DNA of 64,000 nt from Actinomycetota bacterium. GTDB taxonomy: Bacteria; Actinomycetota; Nitriliruptoria; Nitriliruptorales; Nitriliruptoraceae. The notes beneath the pieces are model-generated. The model was not told where the DNA came from, searched no databases, and saw nothing but the letters and a program-made list of their open reading frames with translations. The first letter of the stretch is position 1; each line of letters opens with the position of its first letter. Location of the stretch: assembly GCA_019347575.1 (NCBI GenBank), contig JAHWKY010000009.1:84976-148975 (forward strand), read 5' to 3'. A program made the position numbers and the translations under genes. Of this stretch, positions 42,066-50,609 are shown piece after piece.

Positions 42066-43205
42066 CTAGCCGGCGAGGGCGCGGCCGAAAAGCTTCGGGG
42101 CCGAGGTCGAACGCAGCAGCAGTTTCACCTCCGCAGCGAGGGCGTCCAGGGCGCGGGTGTCCATACGCCGGAGCCAGACCACGAGTTCGCGGGTCGTCGA
42201 CGGGTAGAGCACGCCCGCTTCCTGCAACTTCTTCTTGCCCGGCTTGAGCTTGAGCAGCAGCGTCACCGCATCCGGGTCCCCCGCCCGTGCCGCCCGGATC
42301 AACGCCTGGGCGTTCTTCATGCGGTTGACGCCCTTGGTGCCCTTGCGTTCCTTGTGGATCGCCTTGATGCCGTGGTAGGCCTGCATGATCCCCTTGGCCG
42401 CGCCGTTCAACAGGTCGATCGTCCCGGTGATGACCAGGGTGGTGCCGCCGGTGACCAGGTTGATGAGGCTCGAGATGAACTTGGCCAGCTTCATCACGGC
42501 CTGCGCGATGGTCTCGACGAAGAACCGGTGGACCTTGTTGGACCCGTACTCGGCAGCGGCGTACACCGGCGCTGCGGACGGCGTCCCGGACTGGAGCCGC
42601 TCCCCTGCACTCTTCCTCGTGCGGTCGAGGGCCTTGCGCCTCTTCCACGCCTTGACCGACTTGACGATCCCCTGGACGAACTTGATGGCTCCGCGGATGA
42701 CGCCGACGTAGCCCATCACGATGCCGCTGATCGTCGAGAAGCTGGCGACCGCGTCGCTCCACTTCGCTGGGCCCTGCTTGAGGCTCTGCGCACCATGCTC
42801 GGCTGCGTCCTTGATGACCGCCCCCTGCTTGGTCGGGTTCTCCTCGTCCGTCATGGGGCGGTTGCCGCCGTGCACCTGTTGCGCTGACCCCTTGATCTTC
42901 GAGGTGGTCTTCTTGCCCGTCTTGAGGCCGAACAGCTGTTGTGGCCGCATGATCCTGTCGGCCTTGACCGCGGTGAAGTCGGCCTTGGTCGGGTCCGCGC
43001 GGGTCCACCGTTGCACGACGAGCTGCGAGACGGCCGCGTTGCCGTGGGTGCGCTGCAGATGTACGAACGCGTTAGGGGTCATCGCATGGGCCCCGCCGGA
43101 ACGGACCGATGCCTCCGCCTGCCGCGCGGCGAGTGACCTGACGGCTGCATCGGCCGGGGCGAGCTGCTCGTTGTGATCCTCGATGCGTCGCCGCACGCGC
43201 GTCAC
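42066..43205 (-). CDS. Orphan protein with an LQRxxGNAAV motif typical of contractile-injection-system cargo
   Basis: Residues 50-66 read LQRTHGNAAVSQLVVQR, the short N-terminal motif found on many proteins linked to extracellular contractile injection systems and on DUF4157-type polymorphic toxins. The rest (379 residues) is lysine-rich and mostly helical, with amphipathic or membrane-like stretches at about 150-180 (SGIVMGYVGVIRGAIKFVQGIV) and 245-280 (ISSLINLVTGGTTLVITGTI). No enzyme motif is recognisable. No injection-system genes are in the window. High Lys and AAG use sets it apart from its Arg-rich neighbours, a hint of transfer. The start is GTG at 43205 behind AAGGG. Confidence 0.75.
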   Translation of the reverse strand: MTRVRRRIEDHNEQLAPADAAVRSLAARQAEASVRSGGAHAMTPNAFVHLQRTHGNAAVSQLVVQRWTRADPTKADFTAVKADRIMRPQQLFGLKTGKKTTSKIKGSAQQVHGGNRPMTDEENPTKQGAVIKDAAEHGAQSLKQGPAKWSDAVASFSTISGIVMGYVGVIRGAIKFVQGIVKSVKAWKRRKALDRTRKSAGERLQSGTPSAAPVYAAAEYGSNKVHRFFVETIAQAVMKLAKFISSLINLVTGGTTLVITGTIDLLNGAAKGIMQAYHGIKAIHKERKGTKGVNRMKNAQALIRAARAGDPDAVTLLLKLKPGKKKLQEAGVLYPSTTRELVVWLRRMDTRALDALAAEVKLLLRSTSAPKLFGRALAG

Positions 43206-43275
43206 GACACCCTTTCGCGCTCCCTACACGCTGTCATACCTGCTCGGATGCAGCACGTCCAGTACCGCGCGCGCA

Positions 43276-44115
43276 CTAGCCGCTGGTGGTGGGTCCCGGG
43301 CCGCCCTCCGACGCGGACAGGACCCGTCGGGCGACGGTGATGAACGCCGTGTGCGCCACCATGCGGTGGTCGGGACGGACCGCGAGGCCGCTGACGTGCC
43401 ACGACCGCACGAGCGTCTCGGTGGTCTGGACCTGGGCCCAGCGCCCGTCCTCCTCGAGCACCTCGTGCAGGCGCATGACCTGGGTGACGGTGGGGGTGTA
43501 GGCGACCAGGACGCCGCCGGGGTGGAGCGCTTCGGCCCCACCCTTGACCATCTCCCAGGGCTCGAGGACGTCGAGCACCAACCGGTCGCAGCGGAGCTCG
43601 GGCAAGGCGTCCGCCAGGTCGCCGAGGCGCACCTCCCAGTTGGGCGGCAGCTCGCCGAGGAAGCGCTCGACGTTGTCCCGAGCGGTGTCGATGTGGTCGT
43701 CGCGGCGCTCGTAGCTGATGACACGACCCTCGGTGCCGACCGCCTGCAGCAGCGCCAGGCTCAGTGCCCCCGATCCCGCACCCGCCTCGAGCACGGTGCA
43801 TCCGGGGCGGATGTCGCCCATGGCCACGATCATCGCCTGGTCCTTGCGGTACACGACCTGGGCGCCGCGAGGCATCTTGAGCGTGAAGTCCTCGAGCGTG
43901 GGGCGCAGCGCCACCAGCTCCATGCCCTTGGACGTCCGGCGGGCACAGCCCTCCGGCTGACCGATCAGCTCGTCGTGCTCCAGGACGCCCGCGTGGGTGT
44001 GGAACTCGCCCCCCGACCGCAGTGTCACCAGGTAGCGCCGGCCCTTGCGGTCGCGCAGCAGCACCCGCTCGCCCGGTTCGAGGGGTCGTGGATCACCCGG
44101 GAGCCGCGCCGTCAC
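43276..44115 (-). CDS. trmI: tRNA (adenine-58-N1)-methyltransferase TrmI
   Basis: The 279-residue protein has an N-terminal beta domain (ERVLLRDRKGRRYLVTLRSGGEFHTHAG) and a Rossmann methyltransferase domain with the SAM motif VLEAGAGSGALSLALLQAVG, VISYERRDDH and the catalytic-region DRLVLDVLEPWEMV. TrmI methylates A58 in the T loop of tRNAs. In Actinobacteria it is usually just upstream of arc, as here, although a cargo-like gene and the ferredoxin now lie between. Its GTG (44115) overlaps the stop of the TtuA-like gene, itself a tRNA-modifying enzyme. Confidence 0.95.
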   Translation of the reverse strand: MTARLPGDPRPLEPGERVLLRDRKGRRYLVTLRSGGEFHTHAGVLEHDELIGQPEGCARRTSKGMELVALRPTLEDFTLKMPRGAQVVYRKDQAMIVAMGDIRPGCTVLEAGAGSGALSLALLQAVGTEGRVISYERRDDHIDTARDNVERFLGELPPNWEVRLGDLADALPELRCDRLVLDVLEPWEMVKGGAEALHPGGVLVAYTPTVTQVMRLHEVLEEDGRWAQVQTTETLVRSWHVSGLAVRPDHRMVAHTAFITVARRVLSASEGGPGPTTSG

Positions 44116-45296
44116 GCCGACGCCCCCCGCTCGAGGTCACCCGATGTGGGGGCGATCACCGCCAGGATGCGATCTCGCTGGCGGCAGAACGCGCACACGT
44201 CTCCGGTCGTCGGCATGCCGCACCGTGAGCACGCGTGGAGCGCGACCTCGTCGTCGCCCTGCTCCTGCCACTTCGAGGCGTGCTTGTCGAGGTAGCCGAA
44301 CAGGAACTGCGCCTTCGCGCCGGGCGCGCCTTGCTCGACGAGGTTCAGCGCCTCCTTCAACTCGTGGCCGGTGTTGCCGTCCACGAGGGGGCACTCCTCG
44401 ACGACGTAGTCGATGCCGCGGATGACGCAGTAGGCCGCCATCTCGCGCTCCGAGAGCCGGTACAACGGCTTGACCTTCTTGACCTGGTTCGCACCGGTCG
44501 CCGGCAGGACCGGCCGTTGCCGGGCGAGGAAGCTGTCCTGCCAGCGCAGGACGTTGCCCAGCAGCGTCGCGGCCTCGTCGTCGAGGTTGTGTCCGGTCAC
44601 CATGACGTCGTAGCCGTGCTCGACCGCCACCTTGTTGAAGGTGTAGCGCTTGCTGAGCCCGCACACACCGCACGTGGGGCGGCGCGCAGCCTGCGAGCCC
44701 GACGGCGTCGTGTAGCCGTACTCGTCCTGCAGCTCGAGGTAGTGCAGGCGCAGGCCCCGAGGCTCGGCCACGGCAGCCGCGAAGTCACGGCAGATGCGCC
44801 CCGACCGGTTGGAGTAGCCGCCGATGCCGAGGCCGATGTAGAGGCCATCGGCTCGGTACCCCATCTCGATGAGCGCGTTCCACAGCGCGAGGCTGTCCTT
44901 GCCACCGGAGACCGCCACGAGGATGCGATCGGCGTAGCTGAACATCGGCTCTCGCCCAGGGGCGGCCGGATCGCCGTAGTCGATGGCCTTGCGGATCTGC
45001 CCGTGCACGTGGTCCACGAAGTGCGGCCCGCAGAAGGCCGCTCGGTGCCGGGGCTCCTCGATGACCGCCGGGCCGCGGCAGTCGCGGCAACGGGGGCCGC
45101 CGGACCCTCCGGAGATGACGGGCCGAACCTCGATCTCGGCGTCGTCGGACAGTTCCCGGTCCGCGGTCACCAACTCACCGCTGTGGATGACGAGCACCGT
45201 GGTCGGGTTGATGTCGAGGTTCTCGAGGACCTGCGCGACGGTGGCGGGACCCGCGACGGTCGCGGTGCGGTCGGGGTTGCGCAGACGTACACGCAC
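44112..45296 (-). CDS. TtuA-type tRNA 2-thiolation enzyme fused to a ThiS/MoaD-like sulfur carrier
   Basis: Residues 1-67 are a ubiquitin-like sulfur-carrier domain ([20 protein letters not shown]...[14 protein letters not shown]) ending in a diglycine (SGGSGG). It runs into a zinc finger (Cys70, Cys73, Cys89, His92) and the PP-loop ATPase SGGKDS at 130-135. Cys209 and Cys212 in CGVCG plus Cys302 match the TtuA 4Fe-4S ligands, and a last finger holds Cys356, 359, 368 and 371. TtuA with the separate carrier TtuB thiolates U54 of tRNA; here both parts are one chain, leaving the diglycine internal. GTG at 45296 follows GGAGGTGA. Confidence 0.9.
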   Translation of the reverse strand: MRVRLRNPDRTATVAGPATVAQVLENLDINPTTVLVIHSGELVTADRELSDDAEIEVRPVISGGSGGPRCRDCRGPAVIEEPRHRAAFCGPHFVDHVHGQIRKAIDYGDPAAPGREPMFSYADRILVAVSGGKDSLALWNALIEMGYRADGLYIGLGIGGYSNRSGRICRDFAAAVAEPRGLRLHYLELQDEYGYTTPSGSQAARRPTCGVCGLSKRYTFNKVAVEHGYDVMVTGHNLDDEAATLLGNVLRWQDSFLARQRPVLPATGANQVKKVKPLYRLSEREMAAYCVIRGIDYVVEECPLVDGNTGHELKEALNLVEQGAPGAKAQFLFGYLDKHASKWQEQGDDEVALHACSRCGMPTTGDVCAFCRQRDRILAVIAPTSGDLERGASA

Positions 45297-45652
45297 AGCG
45301 GCGTCACCTCCGGTTCGGTCGGCCTCGGGGACGCTCTGCCCGGAAGCCAGGGGTACGGGGTGGACGGACGAGGGTAGCCAGCCTGGCCCTCCGTCGGTCC
45401 GCCCGCCCGCACGGGTCCGACCGGCCGGGGTCGGGGCACCCGGACGATGCCCCCGTGCCCCAAGATGTTCACGAGGGCGCTGGGATCCTGACCACGGGAT
45501 CACCCCCGCGCCCCGGCACCGACCTCACGACCCGGCACGGCGCCGCCACCGCCCCCCCGGCGGCGTCGTGCCGAACCTCTCCCGGGGGATCGCCTGCCCC
45601 ACACCGTCACCTAGACTCGCTGACCCCAGCCCGGCGTCCCAGCGAGGCTCAC
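45297..45652. other. Divergent intergenic region of 356 bp with two hairpins
   Basis: The region lies between the leftward TtuA fusion gene and the rightward aconitase gene. It contains GGGGCAC/GTGCCCC (45433-45461, 15-base loop) and a longer hairpin at 45533-45573. On the plus strand TAGACT (45612-45617) is a reasonable -10 box for aconitase. On the minus strand TACCCT near 45374 may serve the TtuA gene. I see no gene within it. Confidence 0.55.
45533..45573. other. Strong hairpin upstream of aconitase
   Basis: CGGCAC (45533-45538) pairs with GTGCCG (45568-45573), and CGCCGCC (45541-45547) pairs with GGCGGCG (45559-45565); with the pairs between them the stem is 15 bp, closing a C-rich loop. 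It ends about 40 bases before the probable -10 box, so it is more likely a DNA-level or terminator structure than a leader element. Confidence 0.45.
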
Positions 45653-47938
45653 ATGGCCGACCGTCACCCCGCCGCCTCGACCCCGATCGCTCTGGTGCGG
45701 GACGTGTACGGACGGTTCGACGACCGACTGCCGCTAGCGCGTGACCGCTACGGCCGACCCCTCACGTTCGCGGAGAAAGTGGCTTTCGCCCACCTCGACG
45801 ATCCGGACGCCGCGGGTCTCGAGCGAGGGGTCGACTACACCGATTACCGCCCCGACCGGGTCGCCATGCAGGACGCCACCGCCCAGATGGCCGTGCTGCA
45901 GTTCATGCTCGCAGGCAAGGACGAGGTGGCGGTGCCGACGACCGTGCACTGCGATCACCTGATCCAGGCGCACGTGGGTGCCGACGCCGACCTCGCCATC
46001 GCGAACGAGAGCAACCGCGAGGTCTACGAGTTCCTCCGCAGTGCCGCACAGCGCTACGGCATGGGCTTCTGGAAGCCCGGCAGCGGGATCATCCACCAGG
46101 TCGTGCTCGAGAACTACGCCTTCCCGGGCGGCATGATGATCGGCACCGACAGCCACACCCCGAACGCCGGTGGGATCGGGATGGTCGCGATCGGGGTCGG
46201 CGGCGCGGACGCGGTCGACGTCATGGTCGACATGCCCTGGAACCTGCGCGTCCCCAAGCTCATCGGGGTGAGGCTCACGGGGTCGTTGGGCGGTTGGACG
46301 TCGCCCAAGGACATCATCCTGAAGGTCGCCGAGATCCTGACCGTCAAGGGTGGTACCGGAGCCATCGTCGAGTACTTCGGTCCCGGCGCTGAGTCGATCT
46401 CGGCCACCGGCAAGGGCACGATCTGCAACATGGGCGCCGAGATCGGGGCGACCACGTCGCTGTTCGCGTACGACGAGTCGATGAGCCGCTACCTCAAGGC
46501 GACCGAACGCGAGGAGATCGCGGACCTCGCCAACGCGCACGCCCACCACCTCCGCGCCGACGACGAGGTCCTGGCCGACCCCGAGCGGTTCTACGACCGG
46601 CTGATCGAGATCGACCTGGACACCCTCGAGCCCCACCTCGTGGGTCCGCACACCCCCGATCTGGCCCGGCCTGTCTCCGCGATGAAGCAGGAAACACCCG
46701 AGAAGGGCTACCCGGTCGAGATCACGGCGGCGTTGGTCGGCTCGTGCACCAACTCCAGCTACGAGGACATCACCCGGGCGGCCTCGATCGCCCGGCACGC
46801 CAAGGAGCACGGACTGACCTCCAAGACCAGCCTCCTCGTGACGCCCGGCTCGGAGCAGGTGCGCGCGACGATCGAGCGTGACGGATTGCTCGCCGACCTC
46901 GAGGCCATCGGGGCGACCGTTCTCGCCAACGCGTGTGGGCCCTGCATCGGGCAGTGGAAGCGCGACGACATCGAGTCGGGCGAGACCAACTCGATCGTGA
47001 CCTCCTTCAACCGCAACTTCCCCAAACGCAACGACGGCAACCCCGCGACGTTGGCGTTCATCGGTTCGCCCGAGACGGTCATCGCCATGGCGCTCGCCGG
47101 GCGGCTCGACTTCGACCCTGCCAGGGACACCATCACCGCGCCGGATGGCACCGAGATCCGACTGCCGGAGCCCACTGGCATCGAGCTGCCAGAGGGCGGC
47201 TTCATCCGCGGGGAGGAGGGCTTCGTGGCGCCGGCCGAGGGCGCCACGGGCGAGGTCGTGATCGATGAGGGGTCGGAACGTCTCCAGCGGTTGACCCCGT
47301 TCCCCGCGTGGGACGGAGAGGACCTGCGGGAGCTGCCCATCCTGCTCAAGGCGAAGGGCAAGTGCACCACCGACCACATCTCGATGGCGGGACCCTGGCT
47401 GCGCTACCGAGGCCACCTCGAGAACATCTCGGGCAACCTGTACGCGGGGGCCGTCGGGGCGTTCGGGGAGCGCGCTGGCGTGGGGACCGACGTCCTCGCC
47501 GAGGACGAGGAGGTGGCGTTCCCCGAGCTCGCGAAACGCTGGCACGAGCAGGGCGTGGAGTGGGTCGTCTTCGGGGACGAGAACTTCGGCGAGGGCTCGT
47601 CGCGTGAGCACGCGGCGATGGAGCCCCGGTTCCGCGGCTGCCGCGCCATCATCGTACGCAGCTTCGCGCGGATCCACGAGACCAACCTGAAGAAGCAGGG
47701 CGTCCTGCCCCTCACGTTCGCCGACCCGTCGGACTACGACCTCATCCAGCAACACGACCGCGTCTCGATCCTCGGCCTCGCCGACCTCGCCCCGGGGCGA
47801 CCGGTCCGGGTCGTGCTCCAACACGCGGACGGCTCGACCGACGAGATCGAGACGACCCACACCCTGAGCGAGGAGCAGATCGCCTGGTTCCGGGCAGGGT
47901 CGGCACTCAACCTGATCCGTCAGCAGCAAGGGGGTTGA
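45653..47938 (+). CDS. Aconitate hydratase (mitochondrial-type, short form)
   Basis: The 761-residue protein has the aconitase signature set: [32 protein letters not shown], the cluster cysteines in [12 protein letters not shown] and [10 protein letters not shown], and the swivel-domain motif [15 protein letters not shown]. It interconverts citrate and isocitrate in the TCA cycle. At about 760 residues it is closer to the mitochondrial type than to the 890-residue AcnA usual in Actinobacteria, so it may be a second isozyme or related to homoaconitase. ATG at 45653 follows GAGG. An MBL-fold gene follows three bases after its stop. Confidence 0.94.
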   Translation: MADRHPAASTPIALVRDVYGRFDDRLPLARDRYGRPLTFAEKVAFAHLDDPDAAGLERGVDYTDYRPDRVAMQDATAQMAVLQFMLAGKDEVAVPTTVHCDHLIQAHVGADADLAIANESNREVYEFLRSAAQRYGMGFWKPGSGIIHQVVLENYAFPGGMMIGTDSHTPNAGGIGMVAIGVGGADAVDVMVDMPWNLRVPKLIGVRLTGSLGGWTSPKDIILKVAEILTVKGGTGAIVEYFGPGAESISATGKGTICNMGAEIGATTSLFAYDESMSRYLKATEREEIADLANAHAHHLRADDEVLADPERFYDRLIEIDLDTLEPHLVGPHTPDLARPVSAMKQETPEKGYPVEITAALVGSCTNSSYEDITRAASIARHAKEHGLTSKTSLLVTPGSEQVRATIERDGLLADLEAIGATVLANACGPCIGQWKRDDIESGETNSIVTSFNRNFPKRNDGNPATLAFIGSPETVIAMALAGRLDFDPARDTITAPDGTEIRLPEPTGIELPEGGFIRGEEGFVAPAEGATGEVVIDEGSERLQRLTPFPAWDGEDLRELPILLKAKGKCTTDHISMAGPWLRYRGHLENISGNLYAGAVGAFGERAGVGTDVLAEDEEVAFPELAKRWHEQGVEWVVFGDENFGEGSSREHAAMEPRFRGCRAIIVRSFARIHETNLKKQGVLPLTFADPSDYDLIQQHDRVSILGLADLAPGRPVRVVLQHADGSTDEIETTHTLSEEQIAWFRAGSALNLIRQQQGG

Positions 47939-47941
47939 CCC

Positions 47942-49096
47942 GTGTTCGATCTTCCGTCCCCCGAGATCAGCGACGCGTTCCGGCCGCTGTCACCGTTCAT
48001 GGAGGCGCGGGACTACGTGCCCGGAGGACCGGTCGCCCGCGTGCCTCCGGGAGCCGAGCTCGACGCGCTGCGCGAAGCGGTGGACGACGTCCGGGAGGCC
48101 GTGATCGCCAGCGGCACGCCCGAGGGCGTGACGACGTGCGATCTGATCACCCTCCCCTACCCCACCCGGTTCGGGCTGTGGCGGGCCGCGACGAGTCCGG
48201 CGCCCTACCTGTGGATCACCAACCGGATGGTGGTGGTGCGGTGGACCGAGGGAGCGCATCGCCGCACGCTGCTGTGGGAGCCGTCGGACCACGAGCTGGG
48301 TGACCGCACCCCCTACTTCGCGCGGCTGAAGGCCAAGAACCCGCTTCCCGAGCGCTTCCTGCGCACCATCCACGGGACCGTCCTGGGCCACCTTCGCGCG
48401 CTCGGGATCGAACCAGCGGACGTCGACTACCTCGCCTTCGACCACCTCCACACCCAGGACGTGAGGCGGCTGATCGGTACCACCGGACCCGCCCCCGACC
48501 TGGGATCGATCGACGAGCCGATCGCCCCGTGGCTCCCCAACGCCCGCCTGATCACCCAGGAGCGCGAGTGGCAGGCACTCCGGCACCTGCACCCGCTGCA
48601 GGCGCCGTGGTACCAGCCCGAGACGTACACGGCGCTGCCGACCGAGCGCCTGTTGAACATCGACGGCGACGTCGTCCTCGGCCCCGGGGTGGCCCTCATC
48701 GCGACGCCCGGCCACACCGCCGGAAACATGTCCCTCGTCCTCAACACCAGCCGGGGTCTGTGGGTGTCGTCCGAGAACGGCATCGCCGCCGAGTCGTGGA
48801 CCCCGCACGCATCGAGCATCGCCGGCGTCAGCCGGTGGTCGGTCGAGTGGGGACAGGACGTGATCCTCAACGCGAACACCATCGAGTTCGCCGCCTGGCA
48901 GTACGACTCGATGATCGCCGAGGCGCTGCTCGCCGACCCCACACCCGAGGGCACCTTCCGCCAGTGCTTCCCCTCGAGCGAGCTCACCGCGTCCCGGCTC
49001 TCGCCCGGGACGAGCCCGACCTACACCCACGAGCGTATCGAGCACGGCCAGGTGCTGCCCAGCCGCGTCCTCACCGCAGCCGGCACATCCGCGTGA
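47942..49096 (+). CDS. MBL-fold (metallo-beta-lactamase) hydrolase-like protein
   Basis: In the 384-residue protein the metal motif appears as FDHLHTQD (His-x-His-x-x-Asp pattern) near residue 163, followed by TPGHTAGNMSL near 257. The first 150 residues hold an extra beta-rich region (ITNRMVVVRWTEGAHRRTLLWEPSD). It is a hydrolase of unknown substrate. Translation starts at GTG three bases after the aconitase stop and ends in a GTGA overlap with the repeat-derived mini-ORF, so aconitase, MBL protein, mini-ORF and dehydrogenase are one coupled operon. Confidence 0.82.
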   Translation: MFDLPSPEISDAFRPLSPFMEARDYVPGGPVARVPPGAELDALREAVDDVREAVIASGTPEGVTTCDLITLPYPTRFGLWRAATSPAPYLWITNRMVVVRWTEGAHRRTLLWEPSDHELGDRTPYFARLKAKNPLPERFLRTIHGTVLGHLRALGIEPADVDYLAFDHLHTQDVRRLIGTTGPAPDLGSIDEPIAPWLPNARLITQEREWQALRHLHPLQAPWYQPETYTALPTERLLNIDGDVVLGPGVALIATPGHTAGNMSLVLNTSRGLWVSSENGIAAESWTPHASSIAGVSRWSVEWGQDVILNANTIEFAAWQYDSMIAEALLADPTPEGTFRQCFPSSELTASRLSPGTSPTYTHERIEHGQVLPSRVLTAAGTSA

Positions 49097-49161
49097 CGCC
49101 CTCCGTCCCACCCCCCAGGCCGGCAACGCCGGCCCCTCCCCCCTCGAGGGGGGAGGTGTGA
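49093..49161 (+). CDS. 22-codon proline-rich mini-ORF between MBL gene and dehydrogenase
   Basis: GTG at 49093 overlaps the MBL stop, and the TGA at 49159-49161 overlaps the GTG of the dehydrogenase. The peptide is VTPSVP followed by the repeat-encoded PPRPATPAPPPSRGEV. The design is the same as for the kamE-kal linker, with different first codons and a final Val instead of Ala. Confidence 0.45.
   Translation: MTPSVPPPRPATPAPPPSRGEV
49107..49161 (+). repeat. Coupling repeat, single copy (locus B)
   Basis: The copy carries GGCCGGC-AAC-GCCGGCC (49118-49134) and a perfect 22-base palindrome CCTCCCCCCTC/GAGGGGGGAGG (49135-49156). GGAGG ends one base before the dehydrogenase GTG at 49158. Apart from the change to CTCGAG in the palindrome centre it matches the copies at 8189-8318 and 63874-64000. 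Confidence 0.92.
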
Positions 49162-50420
49162 CCGAGCGGGTGAGGGCGCTGCGGATCTCGCTCGCGCCGC
49201 ACCGTGTCGCCGTGGCTCTCACGGCGGGGCGGTGGCGCCCCGACCTCTACCACGGCGGGACAGGGTCGCCTCTGCGCCTCACGGAGGTGCGACGACCCGA
49301 ACGCCCCGACGGCTGGGTCCGCGTCCGCCCGATCCTCGCGGGCATCTGCGCGTCCGACCGCAAGATGCTGCACCTGACCGGGATGGGTACGACCCTGCTG
49401 TCGCTCTACGGCTTCCCGCGAGGCGGGATGATCCCTGGACACGAGGTCGTCGGCCACGTCGTCGACGCTCCGCGCAACGCCGCGGTGGCCGAGGGCGATC
49501 GTGTCGTGCTCGAGCCGCTGTTGAGCTGCAGCGACAAGGGCTTCGCCCCGTGTGCGCGCTGCGAGGCGGGAGACGATCACGTCTGTGAGCACTTCGCCGA
49601 CGCCGGTGACCAGCATCCCGGTGCGGGCTTCGGGCTCAACGCCCGCTACGGCGGTGGCTGGGCCGAGGAACTGGTCGCCCCCGCCCACCGCGCCTTCCGG
49701 GTCCCCGATGACCTGGACGACCGCGAGGCCGTGCTCGCGGAGCCCTTCGCCATCGGCGTCCACGCCGTGGCCAGGAACCTGCCGCCGGCGGGAGCACGCG
49801 TGCTGGTCATCGGACCCGGCCCGATCGGCCTGGCGGTCGTGCACGCCCTACAGGCTCTCGCCCCCGACACGAGCGTCACCGTGGCCGGCGTCCACCCCTT
49901 CTCGGACGCGTTCGCCCTCGAGGCGGGGGCCGACCAGATCGTGCACGGCACCCAGGCGGCGCTCGTCCAGGCCGCGGCCGACGTGCTCGCCTCGCCGATC
50001 CGTGGCAACCGCTTGTCGGGGCCGGTCCTCGAGGACGGCTTCGACGTCGTGTTCGACTGCGTGGGCGTCGAGCAGACCGTCGACGATGCACTGCGTCTGA
50101 CCAGACCGCGTGGACAGGTCGTGCTCGTGGGCACCTCGACCCGCCAGAAGGTCGATTGGTCGCTGCTGTGGCACCGCGAGCTGGGCGTGCGGGGCACGGT
50201 GTACTACGGCACCGAGGACGTGACCGACCGCGCCCGGTTACGGACGGGGCGCCGGCGCGCGATGCAACTGGCGCTCGAGATCCTCGAGGACGCGGCTGTC
50301 GCTGGGCTCGTCACCCACGTGTTCCCGCTCGACGAGCCGAGGCAGGCCCTCGGTACCGCTGCCGCGGGGCCGGGAGCCGAGGCGATCAAGGTCGCGTTCC
50401 GCCCGTCCGAGACCGCCTGA
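49158..50420 (+). CDS. Zinc-dependent alcohol dehydrogenase (MDR superfamily)
   Basis: The 420-residue protein has Cys in GICASDRK, His-Glu in PGHEVVGHVV (catalytic zinc), three to four cysteines in the CARCEAGDDHVCEHF region (structural zinc) and the NAD-binding motif VLVIGPGPIGLAVVHAL. It oxidises an alcohol or sugar alcohol; substrate unknown. It is not Kdd, which is encoded at 12226. The start is GTG at 49158, right after the coupling repeat. Confidence 0.9.
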   Translation: MTERVRALRISLAPHRVAVALTAGRWRPDLYHGGTGSPLRLTEVRRPERPDGWVRVRPILAGICASDRKMLHLTGMGTTLLSLYGFPRGGMIPGHEVVGHVVDAPRNAAVAEGDRVVLEPLLSCSDKGFAPCARCEAGDDHVCEHFADAGDQHPGAGFGLNARYGGGWAEELVAPAHRAFRVPDDLDDREAVLAEPFAIGVHAVARNLPPAGARVLVIGPGPIGLAVVHALQALAPDTSVTVAGVHPFSDAFALEAGADQIVHGTQAALVQAAADVLASPIRGNRLSGPVLEDGFDVVFDCVGVEQTVDDALRLTRPRGQVVLVGTSTRQKVDWSLLWHRELGVRGTVYYGTEDVTDRARLRTGRRRAMQLALEILEDAAVAGLVTHVFPLDEPRQALGTAAAGPGAEAIKVAFRPSETA

Positions 50421-50609
50421 GACCGCCGGACGACACCCATCCGGACCACCCTGAACCACCCCTCGTGCACGCCAGGGTGGCTCCGAGGGTCGTTACCATG
50501 GGTGATCAGCAGGAACCGGCGTAGCCGGTGGCGAAGCACGTTCCCCGGGTCATCGGCGCTGCCCGGACGGCAACGCGTCAGCCGACAACCACACACGACT
50601 GGTAGCACG

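Noticed and set aside
42066..43205. Prophage or plasmid island
   Set aside because: Apart from this single lysine-rich gene and a small palindrome there are no integrase, phage or plasmid genes, and the flanking genes are core chromosomal ones.
45734..47929. 731-residue frame on the minus strand
   Set aside because: It is antisense to aconitase, shows no domain and has biased Arg/Asp/Val content.
48529..49161. 210-residue frame overlapping the MBL gene
   Set aside because: It is a shifted frame of the MBL-fold gene, Arg/Pro-rich and without a domain; only the repeat-derived end is treated as a mini-ORF.
49158..50420. Second diaminohexanoate dehydrogenase (kdd)
   Set aside because: It is a standard zinc alcohol dehydrogenase with a catalytic Cys/His/Glu set; the Kdd-specific HRVIEP and QNPVTGSGGML motifs are found only at 12226-13296.
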